Assembly (NCBI GenBank): GCA_028753945.1
Contig: JAPNXP010000012.1
Coordinates: 2,046,001-2,110,000, forward strand
DNA from: Hexactinellida sp. DTS-2022
Lineage: Eukaryota; Porifera; Hexactinellida
Direction: 5' to 3'
Length of the DNA stretch: 64,000 nucleotides
Shown here: positions 21,920 to 33,057 of the stretch, piece after piece
Layout: each line of letters starts with the position of its first letter
Numbering within the stretch: the first letter of the stretch is position 1
Notes under the pieces: generated by a model
Told to the model about the DNA's origin: nothing
The model's input: only the letters and a program-made list of their open reading frames with translations
The model's database searches: none
Position numbers and translations under genes: made by a program

Positions 21920-23455
21920 GCCTTAACTATTATTTACATAAATCAGCCATCTTCTCCATTTTGTAATTAGTATACTGAATACTATTGAACATATTACATA
22001 AGCCTGCTTTTCATTGTTATTGATTGGTTTGTAAGTTAATATGTGTTTCATACTAGTGCAATGAAAACACTTGGAAGTTGGACCCTTTACAAAGTTGATG
22101 ATGATGTCAATTCGATTATTCAAAATAGAACGTAAATACTACACCATAGCCTACTCTACATAAGGCCTACCATCAAATGTACCATGGATGAAGTAGTGTA
22201 CGATATGAATTACTTTGTTACAATACATAATGGTAGGAATGTGTTATTTGTTCTCTTGTTGAGAGAGAAACACATACTACTGTGTTTCCTCCTTCTAATA
22301 ATTTCACAAATAATGAAAACAAGACATAGAATAATAAAGGTAAATATGTAAGTGTTCAATGAGTATGTATCCTTCTTAGTGAACGAATTTTTTTAATTTA
22401 CGCTTTTCTATACCTTTAGAAATAAGAGCGGAGTTATAATTCTTGACTTTATTTGCAAGGAGACAATTGGAAGATTGAAAATAATTTTCTTTATGATAAT
22501 AATCAGAGACACACCATAAGATATGCAATTTGAGTCACTAATCAGACTAGTGTCTTCTAAGAATATCAACGTAAGCTGGACAAGAGACTTTCTGAATGAT
22601 CCTGTCATGAACATAGCCGTCAAGTTGTCTTTGCTCTCAATCACAGTCAGAGTCTTCCATAAAGTTATTATAGAGTCTAGAATAACCTCGGATGGATATT
22701 TTAGACCGCCACGGTCGGTTAATCTTATAAGTGTAAGCTCAGGTTGTGAATCTTCATCAAAACGAAAATCCTTATCAATAGTTAAAAATTCATTGCAAAC
22801 ATGACTTGTCTGAGTGTTTTTCAAATACATATGTCTGAATATCCAGCGATAAAAGCCAATGACTGAACTATTTGTCTACTACATTCAATGGAAGTTAAAT
22901 CACCTATTTCATACATGACCAGTTGCAGATCTATTTCGCTATCATTACAAGTATCACACGTTGTTGAGTATGAATCGATAAATGTTTGAAGTGAATTAAA
23001 CCCAGATTCTTGTTGGGACTAAAATATCTTCAAAATGTTGGATAATTTTAGGCGGCGTTCAGTTTCAAGAATCTGATATATGTAATTTGATAATTCGAAC
23101 CTGACATCATACGATATAGGCCAAAATGATGTTCTAACGGATCTGTCTGTAAAAAGGAACTCAAGAGATATTTAAATCCACAAAACTCAGTTAATTAGTT
23201 GGTAATCTCAGGCAAGACAGTACACGAATGTTTGATTCTGGTAAAAGTTTGCTTACTTAACTGAATGTTTTGAAAGTTGGGTAAGTGAAAAGTTTTATGA
23301 AAATATTGCTGATTTAACCAGTTGTTTCGAGCTGATTTCAAGAGGTGTACATAATAAAAAATAAAAAGAGCTTTCTTTGGTGGCAAGAAGGGTGTGGTAC
23401 ATGAGTTCCTAACTTCTTATTTGGAGAGAATTTCTTGAATAAATTCACATTTAAG

Positions 23456-23841
23456 CAGGGTTGTTTGATTTAAATAAAGTGATTTAAATCAATGATTTTT
23501 ATTAATAAAAATCATGATTTTAATCAAAAATCTGATTTAAATCAAAAAAGTCTGATTTAAATCAAAAAAGTCGGACTTTTTTGATTTAAATCAGACTTTT
23601 TTGATTTAAATCAGATTTTTTATGTCTATTGTTTTTTGCGAAAAGAAAAGAAATACATTGATAATGAGTCAAATTACATTGATAATGAGTCATTAACAAT
23701 GTAATTAATCTATTAGCCAAATAATATACGCCAGTGTGATATAGATTGCAAAAAAACAATTAAAATCAAAATTCTGATTTAAATCAAAAAAATCTGATTT
23801 TTTTGATTTTTTAAAAAAAAACATGATTTTTATCAACCCTG
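23456..23841. mobile_element. hAT-like MITE rich in TTGATTTAAATCA, copy 1
   Basis: 386 bp, CAGGGTTGTTTGATTT to ATTTTTATCAACCCTG, perfect 8-bp TSD CATTTAAG (23448-23455, 23842-23849). The inside is mostly repeats of the palindrome TTGATTTAAATCA. Copy 2 is at 30983-31350. It is inserted in P element A. Confidence 0.83.
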
Positions 23842-24466
23842 CATTTAAGGGGTAATTATCTGTAGAAATAATTTGTACTTTCAAATCGCAAGATTCAATT
23901 TCCAAAATACAAGATCTGATTATAGGAAAGAGAAATTCAGCAGTGATGGATGCACAAGGTATGAAACGAGCAATACAGGACCATTTCTTATGTAAACTTG
24001 AAATCATGATGACAGAAACAGTTCTTGTCGGATTATCAGGGGATAGGTTAGGACCAAATATTTACCACCTTTATATGAGATATCAGACTTAACGTGGATC
24101 TTATCCATCTGAATGATTACATTCTTCTCTTGAGGGCTAAAGGAAGTAACCTGGCTAAGGTATGTACTAAAATCATTTTCCAGGCCGAAGGAGGAGTACA
24201 ACTTCTCTAGCGTATGAACATGTGGTAGAGAAATGCATTCTAAACTTTGAAGAAAAATGTAACTCCCATGAGAAATGAAATGCGTTTTTAAAGCCAAAAT
24301 TTGAGGAATAACATTATATCTTCTTCTCTTCTTAGGAATATCAGAGTTCTCTAATTGCCCAAGGATAAATTGTAATTTTATCACAAAATCAGAATAATTA
24401 GATCCTAATTCATCACCATCAACAAGATCAAATATTGCTTCATCAATATGTTCTTTTGCTTTAGAT

Positions 24467-25223
24467 CAGGCTTGTCCAACCTTTTCTCTTTACGGGCCGA
24501 ACTAGAAACTGTTTAACTGCTTGCGGGCCACCCATATATATTATGGCTTATTAACCGAATATGATGACTGTCAATATTTTTGTGGGTTCGGTTCGATAAT
24601 TTGGTGATTCGCCACTACTGGTAATAACTGCTGAAAGCACTATGTATACTTAACAGGCCCGTTGCCAGAAACAGATAGTAGGTGGGGCAATGAGAATTTG
24701 GTGGGCAGAGTCAGAAATTTTTTAATGAAATCAAGGCAGCGGCGGAGTTAAGATTTGCAAGAAGGGAGGTTGTAGTTTTGTGAACAATCGTATCGCCAAT
24801 TGGGGTGTGGGGGTCGCTGTTAGCCTCCCAGGCGGGTCCAGCGAAGAAGCCCCTGGAAACCAGAAACAAAAATAGAGCTAGTCGCCCAAATTACTCAACC
24901 AATAGGTGCGACAGTTGATTATTCGAGGTTATTTTTAAAAAATGTGAGCACGAGTAAAATAGAAATTCCAAAAACATCCAATTCGACAACAAATCCTAAT
25001 GTTAGATACATCACACCATTAAGGAAATTCTCAGCAGTGGGCTCAAAATTCTCCAGGGGAGCTCAGCCCCCCCTCTCCCCACTGGATACGGGCCTGGTAA
25101 CGTATATGGTTCTAAAAAAAGTTTGACTAATACTTGGAGTACTTCTCAAATATGTTGGCGGGCCGGATGGAAATCTCTCGCGGGCCGGATTGTGGCCCGC
25201 GGGCCGTAGGTTGGACAATCCTG
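24467..25223. mobile_element. hAT-like MITE CAGGCTTGTCCAACC
   Basis: 757 bp, starts CAGGCTTGTCCAACC and ends GGTTGGACAATCCTG with inverted CGGGCCG subterminal motifs; perfect 8-bp TSD CTTTAGAT (24459-24466, 25224-25231). It interrupts the P element A transposase. The internal segment 24655-24870 with GGTGGGGCAA looks like another short repeat. ORFs here are not genes. Confidence 0.85.
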
Positions 25224-26295
25224 CTTTAGATATATGTTGTGAATATCTCTCGTTAGGAAAAGAGTTTTGCTTAAGAGTAATCTCTGATAATAGAGTTTCA
25301 ATCTGTTGAATATCAGTGATAGAGTTATGGGAAAGAGAACAAACTTGCCCATATAGATAGCCAATCACTGATAAATAGGTAGCTAAACATCTACAGAAAT
25401 CTTATGATTATTCATCTTTGGTAAGAATAATCTAATACAGTTATCCTTAGAAAACCAAACTACCCAGTCAGTTGGGAGTGTAATTAAACCTAACTTATCT
25501 CGAATTTCTTGTACACAAAGAACACGAAACTTTTCCAACTCTTCATTCTCTGATTTCAGACTGAGATTAATTACATGGTTTAATTAAGAAATTTTGCTCC
25601 TTCGAGTCAAAAGAAAGACGAGTGCGTTTGACCCCGGTTGATAGAGTGGAGGAGTAATAGAGAGGACAACCTGGAAGTAGAGAAGGAACAGCGCCAAGTT
25701 TCAATTTTGGTCTTCCGCGCGTTTCCTCATAGAATGTGCCATCTCCTTTGGGTACTCTTTGAAACAGTTCAATATCTTCCTTCAGAAAATGCTTAGAACA
25801 AACACACACATTTGAGATCAGAAATATCTTCACGATGGAGAGCACGTATCCAAGCCTGGCAAATCTCAGGTGGACCTTCAGGGAGTTTAAATACTGGAAC
25901 ACGTTCTTCAGGGGTATAATTACCCTTACATCCGGGAGCAGAACAGTTAGGCATTGAAAAACTAGTTCTAATTATAATAAATGTTAGGGAAAATGTTAGA
26001 TAAGACATCGTTTACTCTGGCCTAAACAGAGAAAACAAAGGGGTGGATAAGGAATTGACAACCCACAAAGGTTGGGAAAGACAGGGAAAGTCTGGTTGAA
26101 TACATAATCGGGTGACTACTGGAAAGAATATATACAAAACGTTTTTGAAAGTTGATGGAAGTATTTTGTAATATATAGTACTTGTATAAAACTAATATTT
26201 CAAATTTATGGGTTTATAATAATATCGTACACTGCTTTATCCCTGGTCCAGATCTTCGAGGTTGATGGTAGGCCTTATGTAGAGTAGGCTATGAC

Positions 26296-26507
26296 CAGGG
26301 TGTTATCCAGGCGTATTGACGCTCCTAAAGGAGCGTAATTTAGATGGATTTTAATCTAGGCGTACAAAAATCGTGTCTAGGCGTAGAATATCGAGAGATA
26401 CTCCCATATACTTAATACAAAATGTGCAAACTAGCGTACAAAATGAAAAATGAACGAGCTCAAACTAAATCTAGGCGCGCAGAAATTTTTGTCTGGATGA
26501 AAGCCTG
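26296..26507. mobile_element. CAGGGTTTCATCCAGGC-family hAT-like MITE, copy 1
   Basis: 212 bp, CAGGGTGTTATCCAGGC to CTGGATGAAAGCCTG, perfect 8-bp TSD GCTATGAC (26288-26295, 26508-26515). It landed across the right end of P element A, duplicating the last bases of that TIR. Other copies at 56374-56558 and 61979-62164. Confidence 0.85.
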
Positions 26508-26545
26508 GCTATGACTACACGTATTCCTAATTCTATTTGTAATAC

Positions 26546-29307
26546 CATAGCCTACTCTATATAAAGCCTACCATCAAAGCTGATATTTTGCACCAAGGAT
26601 GAAGTAGTGTACGATATTATTATTGACCCATAGTTATTTACATTTATCTCTGTACAGTTAGAAATATTTTAAAAATAGTTGGATCAACTTGTTACTGATT
26701 TTTGTTAATTTTTAGTAATTAATTAATATAATTCTCCTTCCACCAATATTTTAAGCACTTCCTAGCACTATATTTTACTTTGTTTCTCTTTAATAGTTAG
26801 ATTTAAAAAATTTCTCAATGCCGAACTGTCCTGCCCCTGGTTGTAGGGGTAATTATATCCCAGAAGAGCGCGTCCCAGTTTTTAAACTTCCAGATGGTCC
26901 ACCTGAGTTACGACATGCCTGGATACGTTACGTGCTCTCCATCGTGAGGATATTTCTTTCCTCAAATGGTGTATGTGTGTGCTAATCATTTTCCGAAGGA
27001 AGATATTCGATATTTTCACACGGTACCCAGAGGAGATGGCACATCCTATGAGGTCCCGAGAGGAAGACCCAAATTAAATCCTGGCGCTGTCCACTCTCTC
27101 CTTCCTGGTTGTCAGTCTTATTATTCCTCTACCCCTTCAATTAGAATCAAACGAACTCGGTTCTCTTACGACTCCAAAGAGGAAGATTTATTGAATCAAG
27201 CAAATAATCTCAGCTTGAGATCAGAGAATACCGAAATGGAGAAGTTGCGAGTTGGTTGTATACAAGAAATTCGAGATAAGTTAGCTTTGATAACAATCCC
27301 AACTGACTGGTTAGTTTGGATTCAAACAGATAATTGTGTGAGATTTTTTTGCCTAAGATGGAAAATAATAATATTTGTGCAGATGTTTCTCTTGAAAAAT
27401 TCTTTTTTATCTGTGAACGGATATATAATATTATATATATATGGGGAGTCCATTTCTCTCTCACTTATCTCTATCACTGATATCCGACAAATTGAAATGC
27501 TGTTTACAGAGATTACTATGAAACTTAGATCTTCCCCTCAGAAGAAACATCCTCACCATATCTCTAAAGCAAAAGAACATATTCAGGAGGCCATATGTAA
27601 TCTATTAGATAGTGATTAAACAGAACCCAATTGTTTCGATTTGCCAAGATTACAATTTATTCTTGGCCAACTAGAGAATGTGGGTATTTACAAGAAGAGA
27701 AGGAGATATAATGTTATTTTCACTTTCCCAACTTTCAAAACATTAAGCTGGATTACTGTGTGTATCCTGTTCAAGTTTACTCTGCATCTTTTAGTGATGT
27801 GCGTCTCCTCTATAATTTAGTGAAAGAATCTTTAGCTAAGTTAGCTCCTTGCTTGACTATCAAAGCTTGTTATCCTTCTGCTATTGAGCGCCAAAATGTG
27901 AAACTTGTTTTGAAAGTATTCAACGAATTAACTGTTGCAGCTCTGAAGTTACAGAATGAACTCCGTAACCAAGAAGACCGAAACAATGCACACGACTTTG
28001 TTGAAATGCTTCTTCAAATTTGGAAACTGTTCAACATAAATTCCCCACTTAAAGGTCAAAGTTTGAATGATGATATTTCAAGACCTCTAACATACCAGGA
28101 CGAACGATTTTCATTCTTAGCTTGTGTTGTCATTTGGTTAGAGACTTGGCTGGCCTTGCCAGGTATTGTAGGAAAGTTTATTAAACAGACGTTTACCAAT
28201 TTTAAACATGCTTGTACTGTATTGCCTCAGATAACTAACCATTTAACTGGATTTGTGGATTTACTATCTTTTACATCATTTTTACATACAGATCCATTGT
28301 AACATCACTTTGGCCTATATCGTATGAAGTCAGGTTCAAACTATCATATCTCGTATTTCAAATTCTTGAAACTGAACGCCGCCTCAAGTTATCCAGCATT
28401 TAAAGTTTTTTACTTCACAACAAGATTGTGGCTTATATTCAATTCAGACATTTATTGATTCATACTCATCCCTTGAAACGAATAATGGCCATGAAATCGA
28501 TGTCCAACTAGTCTGTGATGAAATTGATAATCTAACTTCCATTGAATGTAGATAACAGACTCTTCAGTCATTAGCTTTTATTGCTGGTTATGCAGTACAT
28601 AAATATATTTAAAGAACTCAGCCATGTCATGTTCGCATTGATCATTTGACCATTGACAAAGACTTTATCTTTGATGAAGATTCACAACCCGAGTTCAGGC
28701 TTTTGCAATTAACTGACCGTGGTGGCCAAAAGTATCCATCCGAGTTTTTCCTCGTATCTATTGTAACTTTATGGAAACGTTAATTGCAATTGAAAGCAAA
28801 GACAACTTGATGGCGATATTAATGCAAGGATCATCCAGAAAAATTATTGTGGAAGTAACCTTGATATTCTTAGAAGAGACTGATGCGATTGCTAAATCGA
28901 GTTGCATTTCTTGTGGTGTCTCTATTTTGACTATCCAAAAAATCTTATTTCACTTGCGCCAACTGTAACTAGCTAACAAGGTTAAAAATTATAACTCCGC
29001 TGTTGCATCTAAAGGAATAGAAAGCGAAAACTGAAGAAGTTCTCACATTGATGAAATACACCAGAAGGCTACTCTTCTATTATTATTGTTTTTTGAACCC
29101 ACATTATTCTTTATGTATTCTTATCATTGTTCTTAAGTGAGCAATAAATACTCTATAGAGAAAATCTATTCTTTACTAGAATTATTTCTTATAACAGATT
29201 AATTTCCAAATAAGTTGAAAACATTGAACTGTGTTTATCACTTTCTCATCGTACACTACTTCATCCATGGTACATGTGATGGTAGGCCTTATATAGAGTA
29301 GGCTATG
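26546..29307 (+). mobile_element. P-superfamily element B
   Basis: 2,762 bp, TIR CATAGCCTACTCTATATAA / TATATAGAGTAGGCTATG, 7-bp TSD GTAATAC (26539-26545, 29308-29314). It encodes a + strand THAP-type transposase. It is the same family as element A, in the opposite orientation, and carries no nested insertion. Confidence 0.87.
26818..29033 (+). pseudogene. P/THAP9-type transposase of element B
   Basis: The start MPNCPAPGCRGNYIPEERVP with FKLPDGPPELRHAWIR is the THAP finger (C-x4-C, then Trp). After a frameshift near 26920 the next frame gives CANHFPKEDI (C-x2-H), and GRPKLNPGA follows. Further on, ITDIRQIEMLFTEITMKL is a coiled segment. At 27760-28302 KACYPSAIERQNVKLVLKVF and FNELTVAALKLQ form the conserved block of P/THAP9 transposases, with SFTSFLHTDPL near the C-terminus. 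RFDEDSQPE-like and ESKDNLMAILMQGSSRK segments follow to about 28968. Total span is about 738 codons, close to the 751 residues of Drosophila P transposase. Several frameshifts and stops make it inactive. Confidence 0.78.
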
Positions 29308-29514
29308 GTAATACTTAATCTTTAATTAATTTAAACATTTGAAGTCTTCACAATTCAAACATTAATTAAATTATCTTATACTTAGATTAAATTTCATTTG
29401 AATATTGAAATTCTAGTTATATTAAACATTGGGGAAGTGCAATCAGAAGAAGCACACTCCCATCCCGTCTGTGAGGGCTTTTTGTTGTTATGTTGCACTA
29501 TAAACCATATCAAT

Positions 29515-29844
29515 TAGGGCTTGAAACGAATACACCGAATATTCGTTCGAAATGATTGAACGAATATTTAATTGAAACGGATATTCGTTGACTACCTTTG
29601 GACAACCAAATGACTTTTGTTTTGATTTTAAGGTCGTAAATATACATTCCTACCTAAGCTAGCCGAAGAATAACTAACTTGTGACAATGCAATTTGTAGT
29701 TATAATGAAACCATATTGTAACCAATGTATTTTAAGTTTTTATATTGAATTAAATGCTAAGTCATCAAAATTAACAATTATTCGAATATTCGTTCTTTTA
29801 GTAAAGGGCTCGTTCTTACATTTCGAATATTCGTTTCAGCTTTA
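29515..29844. mobile_element. hAT-like MITE rich in CGAATATTCG
   Basis: 330 bp starting TAGGGCTTGAAACGAATA and ending TATTCGTTTCAGCTTTA, 8-bp TSD ATATCAAT (29507-29514, 29845-29852). Inside are many GAATATTCG palindromes. It ends 379 bp before the RERE-like start codon, so it may lie in the promoter region. Confidence 0.8.
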
Positions 29845-29852
29845 ATATCAAT

Positions 29853-30223
29853 TACGCTAGAAACCAAATTTTGAGTTGGAATGATCGAAATTCATCTTTC
29901 ACAACCGCACTCACTATTTTTCATGTTCCAAATATATGCCACCATGACTTGCTACGAATTGTCCTTCATTCAAATATCACTATCTGAAAGGATAATTGAC
30001 TAATATAATAATACACAAATGTAGTGAAATTAGATAATACACCCTTGGAGTTTAAAAACACATTAAAACTATAGTGTTTGTAACACCATATAATCAATTG
30101 TTTCCTCATTTTTGATTGATGACGTAAAGATTAAAATTTTATATTGTTGCCCATATATCTCCAAACCGTATATACTCGTGTAAATTTTTATCTAACTATT
30201 TGGAATAGTTTTAAAGTCTACTT
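29853..30223 (+). promoter_or_regulatory. Upstream region of the RERE-like gene, core promoter not identified
   Basis: 371 bp between the MITE TSD and the start codon. It contains TTGATTGATGACGTAAAG (CRE-like TGACGTAA at 30120) and several TATAT stretches, none convincing as a TATA box. This may be 5' UTR, or the true first exon may lie further upstream. Confidence 0.2.
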
Positions 30224-30631
30224 ATGGCAACTGTGAGCAAAGTCAAATCCAAAAGAAATCGATTACCAAAGCGTCAGCTTACTCGCCGAAAGTTTGTGGA
30301 TCTGAACGATGATAAAGATTTTTCCCTTGTATCTGATGATTTTAACCGTGTAGGACATCGTAACACTAAACGTGTGCGGAGTAATAAAAACATGAGAATG
30401 GGAAAAATTAAGATTCAGGACGACCCTAACCATCTACAGACATGTGTACGTGATAGCATGATCTCTGTTAAGTCAAAACTTAGAGATAAAGAGTTGTATA
30501 TTTCAGATGATAATCAGATATACCACATTGGAGATTCTGTTTATGTACAAAGTGATACTATATCAACACCTTATTTCATTGGCTTAATTCAAGATTTTAA
30601 AACAACTCGAAAGGAAGATTTCCTTATTGAG
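30224..30631 (+). CDS. RERE-like: RERE-like exon 1: basic N-terminus and start of BAH domain
   Basis: This exon encodes residues 1-136. An in-frame TAA at 30212-30214 lies just upstream of the ATG and no convincing splice acceptor sits between them, so 30224 is the likely start. The first 70 residues are rich in Lys and Arg (KSKRNRLPKRQLTRRK), as in the charged N-terminus of vertebrate RERE. The BAH domain opens near residue 103 with GDSVYVQSD, then TPYFIGLIQDFK, closely matching the RERE signature (YIES..PNTPYFICSIQDFK). The exon ends at GAG|GTATTC in phase 0. The codons after the junction read into the intron and end in a stop at 30664. The 370 bp upstream contain a CRE-like TGACGTAA at 30120 but no clear core promoter. 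Confidence 0.88.
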
Positions 30632-30982
30632 GTATTCAATTTCACTCTATTATTCCTAAAATAATGTTATTCCAGGGGGGGCTCAATCGGCAGATACTTG
30701 ACCCATAGCCAGGTTGCGGGTCCCATTTTGAAAGGTACATCCATGAAGTACCTGGTACTTCATGGAGTGTACGAATCAATATTATTGCGAAACTTTGCAC
30801 CAAATTATCAAGAATTTACACTAAGGGTAATTTTTTGTATCTTATCACACCTAAAGGTGAGAATTGCTCACGAATTAAAATTGTAATAAAATTAAAAAAG
30901 TGTGTTTGGGTAAAAATGCTCATAGGAGGACTTCGGGGACCAGATGTAATTAACTTCGTATCAAGCGATGCTAATCTGACAT

Positions 30983-31350
30983 CAGGGTTGTTTTATTTAA
31001 ATCAAGTGATTTAAATTTTTATTAATAAAAATCATGATTTGAATCAAAAATCTGATTTAAATAATAAAAAAACGGAATTTAAATCAAAAAAATCGAATTT
31101 TTTTGACTTTTTTGATTTAAATCAGATTTTTTATGTCTATTGTTTTTTGCGAAAAGAAAAGAAATACATTGATAATGAGTCATTATCAATGTAATTAATC
31201 TATTAGCCAAATATTATACGCCAATGTGATATAGATTGCAAAAAAACAATTAAAATCAAAACTCTGATTTAAATAAAAAAAACCTGATTTAAATCAAAAA
31301 AATCGGATTGTTTTGATTTTTTAAAAAAATCATGATTTTTATCACCCCTG
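30983..31350. mobile_element. hAT-like MITE rich in TTGATTTAAATCA, copy 2
   Basis: 368 bp, CAGGGTTGTTTTATTT to ATTTTTATCACCCCTG, TSD TCTGACAT / TCTGACAC (7 of 8). A block of 120 bp (about 31120-31265) is nearly identical to copy 1. It sits in RERE-like intron 1. Confidence 0.8.
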
Positions 31351-31837
31351 TCTGACACAGGTGACAACTCCAAAGTGTCACTTGTGGCAAATACTGAATG
31401 GGTTTAGGGGTCCAAAAGCAATAAATTCGTTAAGTACTTGGTACTTCGCGAGGGGAGGGGGAGGGTGGGAATTCCCTAAAAATATATTTTTCCATGAAGT
31501 CACCTATGGGTAGTATTCTTAAGATTGACCCCTCCTGGTTATTCTCATTCTAATTTTATACTTAATCTATGTTAGCTATCCCTTTCTAATTTATTTTTTT
31601 GCAGGCCCGGATTTATAATTATGGGGTGACCGGGCAATCAATCTAGGCTATGGAGCCCCAGAAATTTCGTTATTATACAATGCTTTAAACATATAGGTAG
31701 TACTATTTCTATTAAGGCCTATCTTGCGTGATGTAACATTCAGCTGCACCACTAAATACACATGTGGAGTTTTATGTCTGTCACACATCTTCACACTTAT
31801 AATATCTACCAAAACCTAAATATAACAAATTTAAGTA

Positions 31838-32008
31838 CAGTAGAACTCGGTCAGTACGTAGCCCCCCGGGAGAGAGAAATTACACGTATTATCTAACTGT
31901 ACGTACTAACAGAGTTGACACTACATAGATATGCATATAATATGACAATCTTTGTTAATACAACTTAGTACGTACTAAGCAGAAGTACGTACTAACCGAG
32001 TCCTACTG
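31838..32008. mobile_element. pogo/Tigger-like MITE CAGTAGAACTCGGTC
   Basis: 171 bp, TA-flanked (31836-31837, 32009-32010), ends CAGTAGAACTCGGTCAGTAC / GTACTAACCGAGTCCTACTG, with internal GTACGTACT repeats. Confidence 0.75.
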
Positions 32009-32543
32009 TAATATGACAAAGAAAATATTATATATGAGTAATAAAAAATATATTGTTCATCGTTGTTTTTGAACTGAGCATAGTATGAAGGTTTCAACCT
32101 CATCCTTGCATCGGGAAAATTTCGATTTCACAATTACCCTCTAACCATACCTGCCGGCCTATTTGAGTCATATCCCTGTACGGGCTCCAATTTGCCCATT
32201 AGCCAAAATCGCTGGACTATCCAATCTTCTCGATCAATGCGCTCGCCCATCTAGGTAAACTAAGAGTCCGTCAACGAAATGTCCAGGCGACGATCTGTCC
32301 GACATTCATATTTGTTAATGTTACAATGGTTTAATCATAGTGACAAAGTGTATTAGTCGCGAGTTAGTTATTACAAAGGATAGTTTACTTAGGAATTTAT
32401 TTGACTATCTCTCCAATTTAAACAAAAGTTATGTTGTTGTTGAAAATTTGTAAGCAAATATTATGTTTCAATAAGTGAAAGTAGCAACCTGTAAAAGGTT
32501 GTTACTTTCTCTTCACCCAGGCAATAAATAGAAAGATAAATAC

Positions 32544-33057
32544 AATGGGCCTTCAAACGCTCTACAAACAAGATGTTGTAATGAATCAATTCATTCGAAA
32601 AACAGCAGATTAGCATTCATTCCTCCAGATCTAGTCTTCTTTGGCTGGAATATGGTTAAAACCATGGCACCTATTCGTCCAGAGAAACATGAATTCATGA
32701 ATTATTTTGCAGATACTTGGTTGGTAGGCCAGTTTCCACCCGTTTTGTGTAATGTATTCAGCCAAGACGCACACAACCCAAGGACAAATAATCCTGTAGA
32801 GGGATGGCATAATAAACTTAAAAGAATAGCTCGAAAGGCTCACCCAAATATTTACGAAATCGTAACGATTTCAAACAAGAGCAAGTGTTTACGGAAGTCA
32901 GTATTGCACAATTGGCATCAGGTGCTACACTGACAAAGAGAGCAAACAAGAGTGTTCAAAAAGATAATAGAATTAAAAAACTTAAAGAATATTTCGTGGC
33001 AAACCTGATCACTCTGGGTCAATATCTACAGGGACTTTCATTACTAACTATATTTTA
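32544..33057 (+). pseudogene. MULE transposase C-terminal fragment
   Basis: + strand blocks: GLQTLYKQDVVMNQFIRKTA, ALAFIPPDLVFFGW, FADTWLVGQFPPVLCNVFSQ, NNPVEGWHNKLKRIARKAHP with NIYEIV, then LASGATLTKRANKSVQKDNR and KEYFVANLITLGQYLQGL before a stop at about 33057. This is the standard C-terminal third of MULE transposases of the FLYWCH type. One or two frameshifts lie near 32870. The catalytic part is missing upstream, where only AT-rich DNA is seen. It may come from the same family as 13006-15130. Confidence 0.72.

Larger units (their letters stand above)
22408..25954 (-). pseudogene. P/THAP9-type transposase of element A (interrupted)
   Basis: The start MPNCSAPGCKGNYTPEERVP opens a THAP zinc finger, then FKLPEGPP and WIRALHRED follow. 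A frameshift separates the first half from CSKHFLKEDI, which supplies the C-x2-H. Downstream: HVHTLEKLYSSFGLEND, SPQEKNVIIQMDKIHVKSD and YKGGK, the first catalytic Asp region of P transposases. The 3' part (22830-22408) includes LTRLTD-like and WKTLTVIESKDNLTAM segments that match element B closely. The gene is split by the MITEs at 24467-25223 and 23456-23841 and has other breaks, so it is inactive. P transposases use GTP; that cannot be judged here. Confidence 0.75.
22145..26293 (-). mobile_element. P-superfamily element A
   Basis: TIRs of about 32 bp (CATAGCCTACTCTACATAAG / CTTATGTAGAGTAGGCTATG). Two later MITEs lie inside (23456-23841, 24467-25223) and a third exactly at the right end (26296-26507). 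With that one taken out, a 7-bp TSD ACTACAC appears on both sides (22138-22144, 26514-26520). Without the nested MITEs it is about 3.0 kb. It encodes a THAP-type transposase on the minus strand (25954-22408). The subterminal ATCGTACACT motif also occurs in element B. Confidence 0.85.

Noticed and set aside
22523-22804. 93-residue plus-strand frame
   Set aside because: Antisense to the P element A transposase, which aligns with element B in this region.
25063-25368. Two minus-strand frames with GPxAxxNPARE-like text
   Set aside because: They run across the hAT MITE end and its GGGCCG repeats into the P element and are composites of unrelated sequence.
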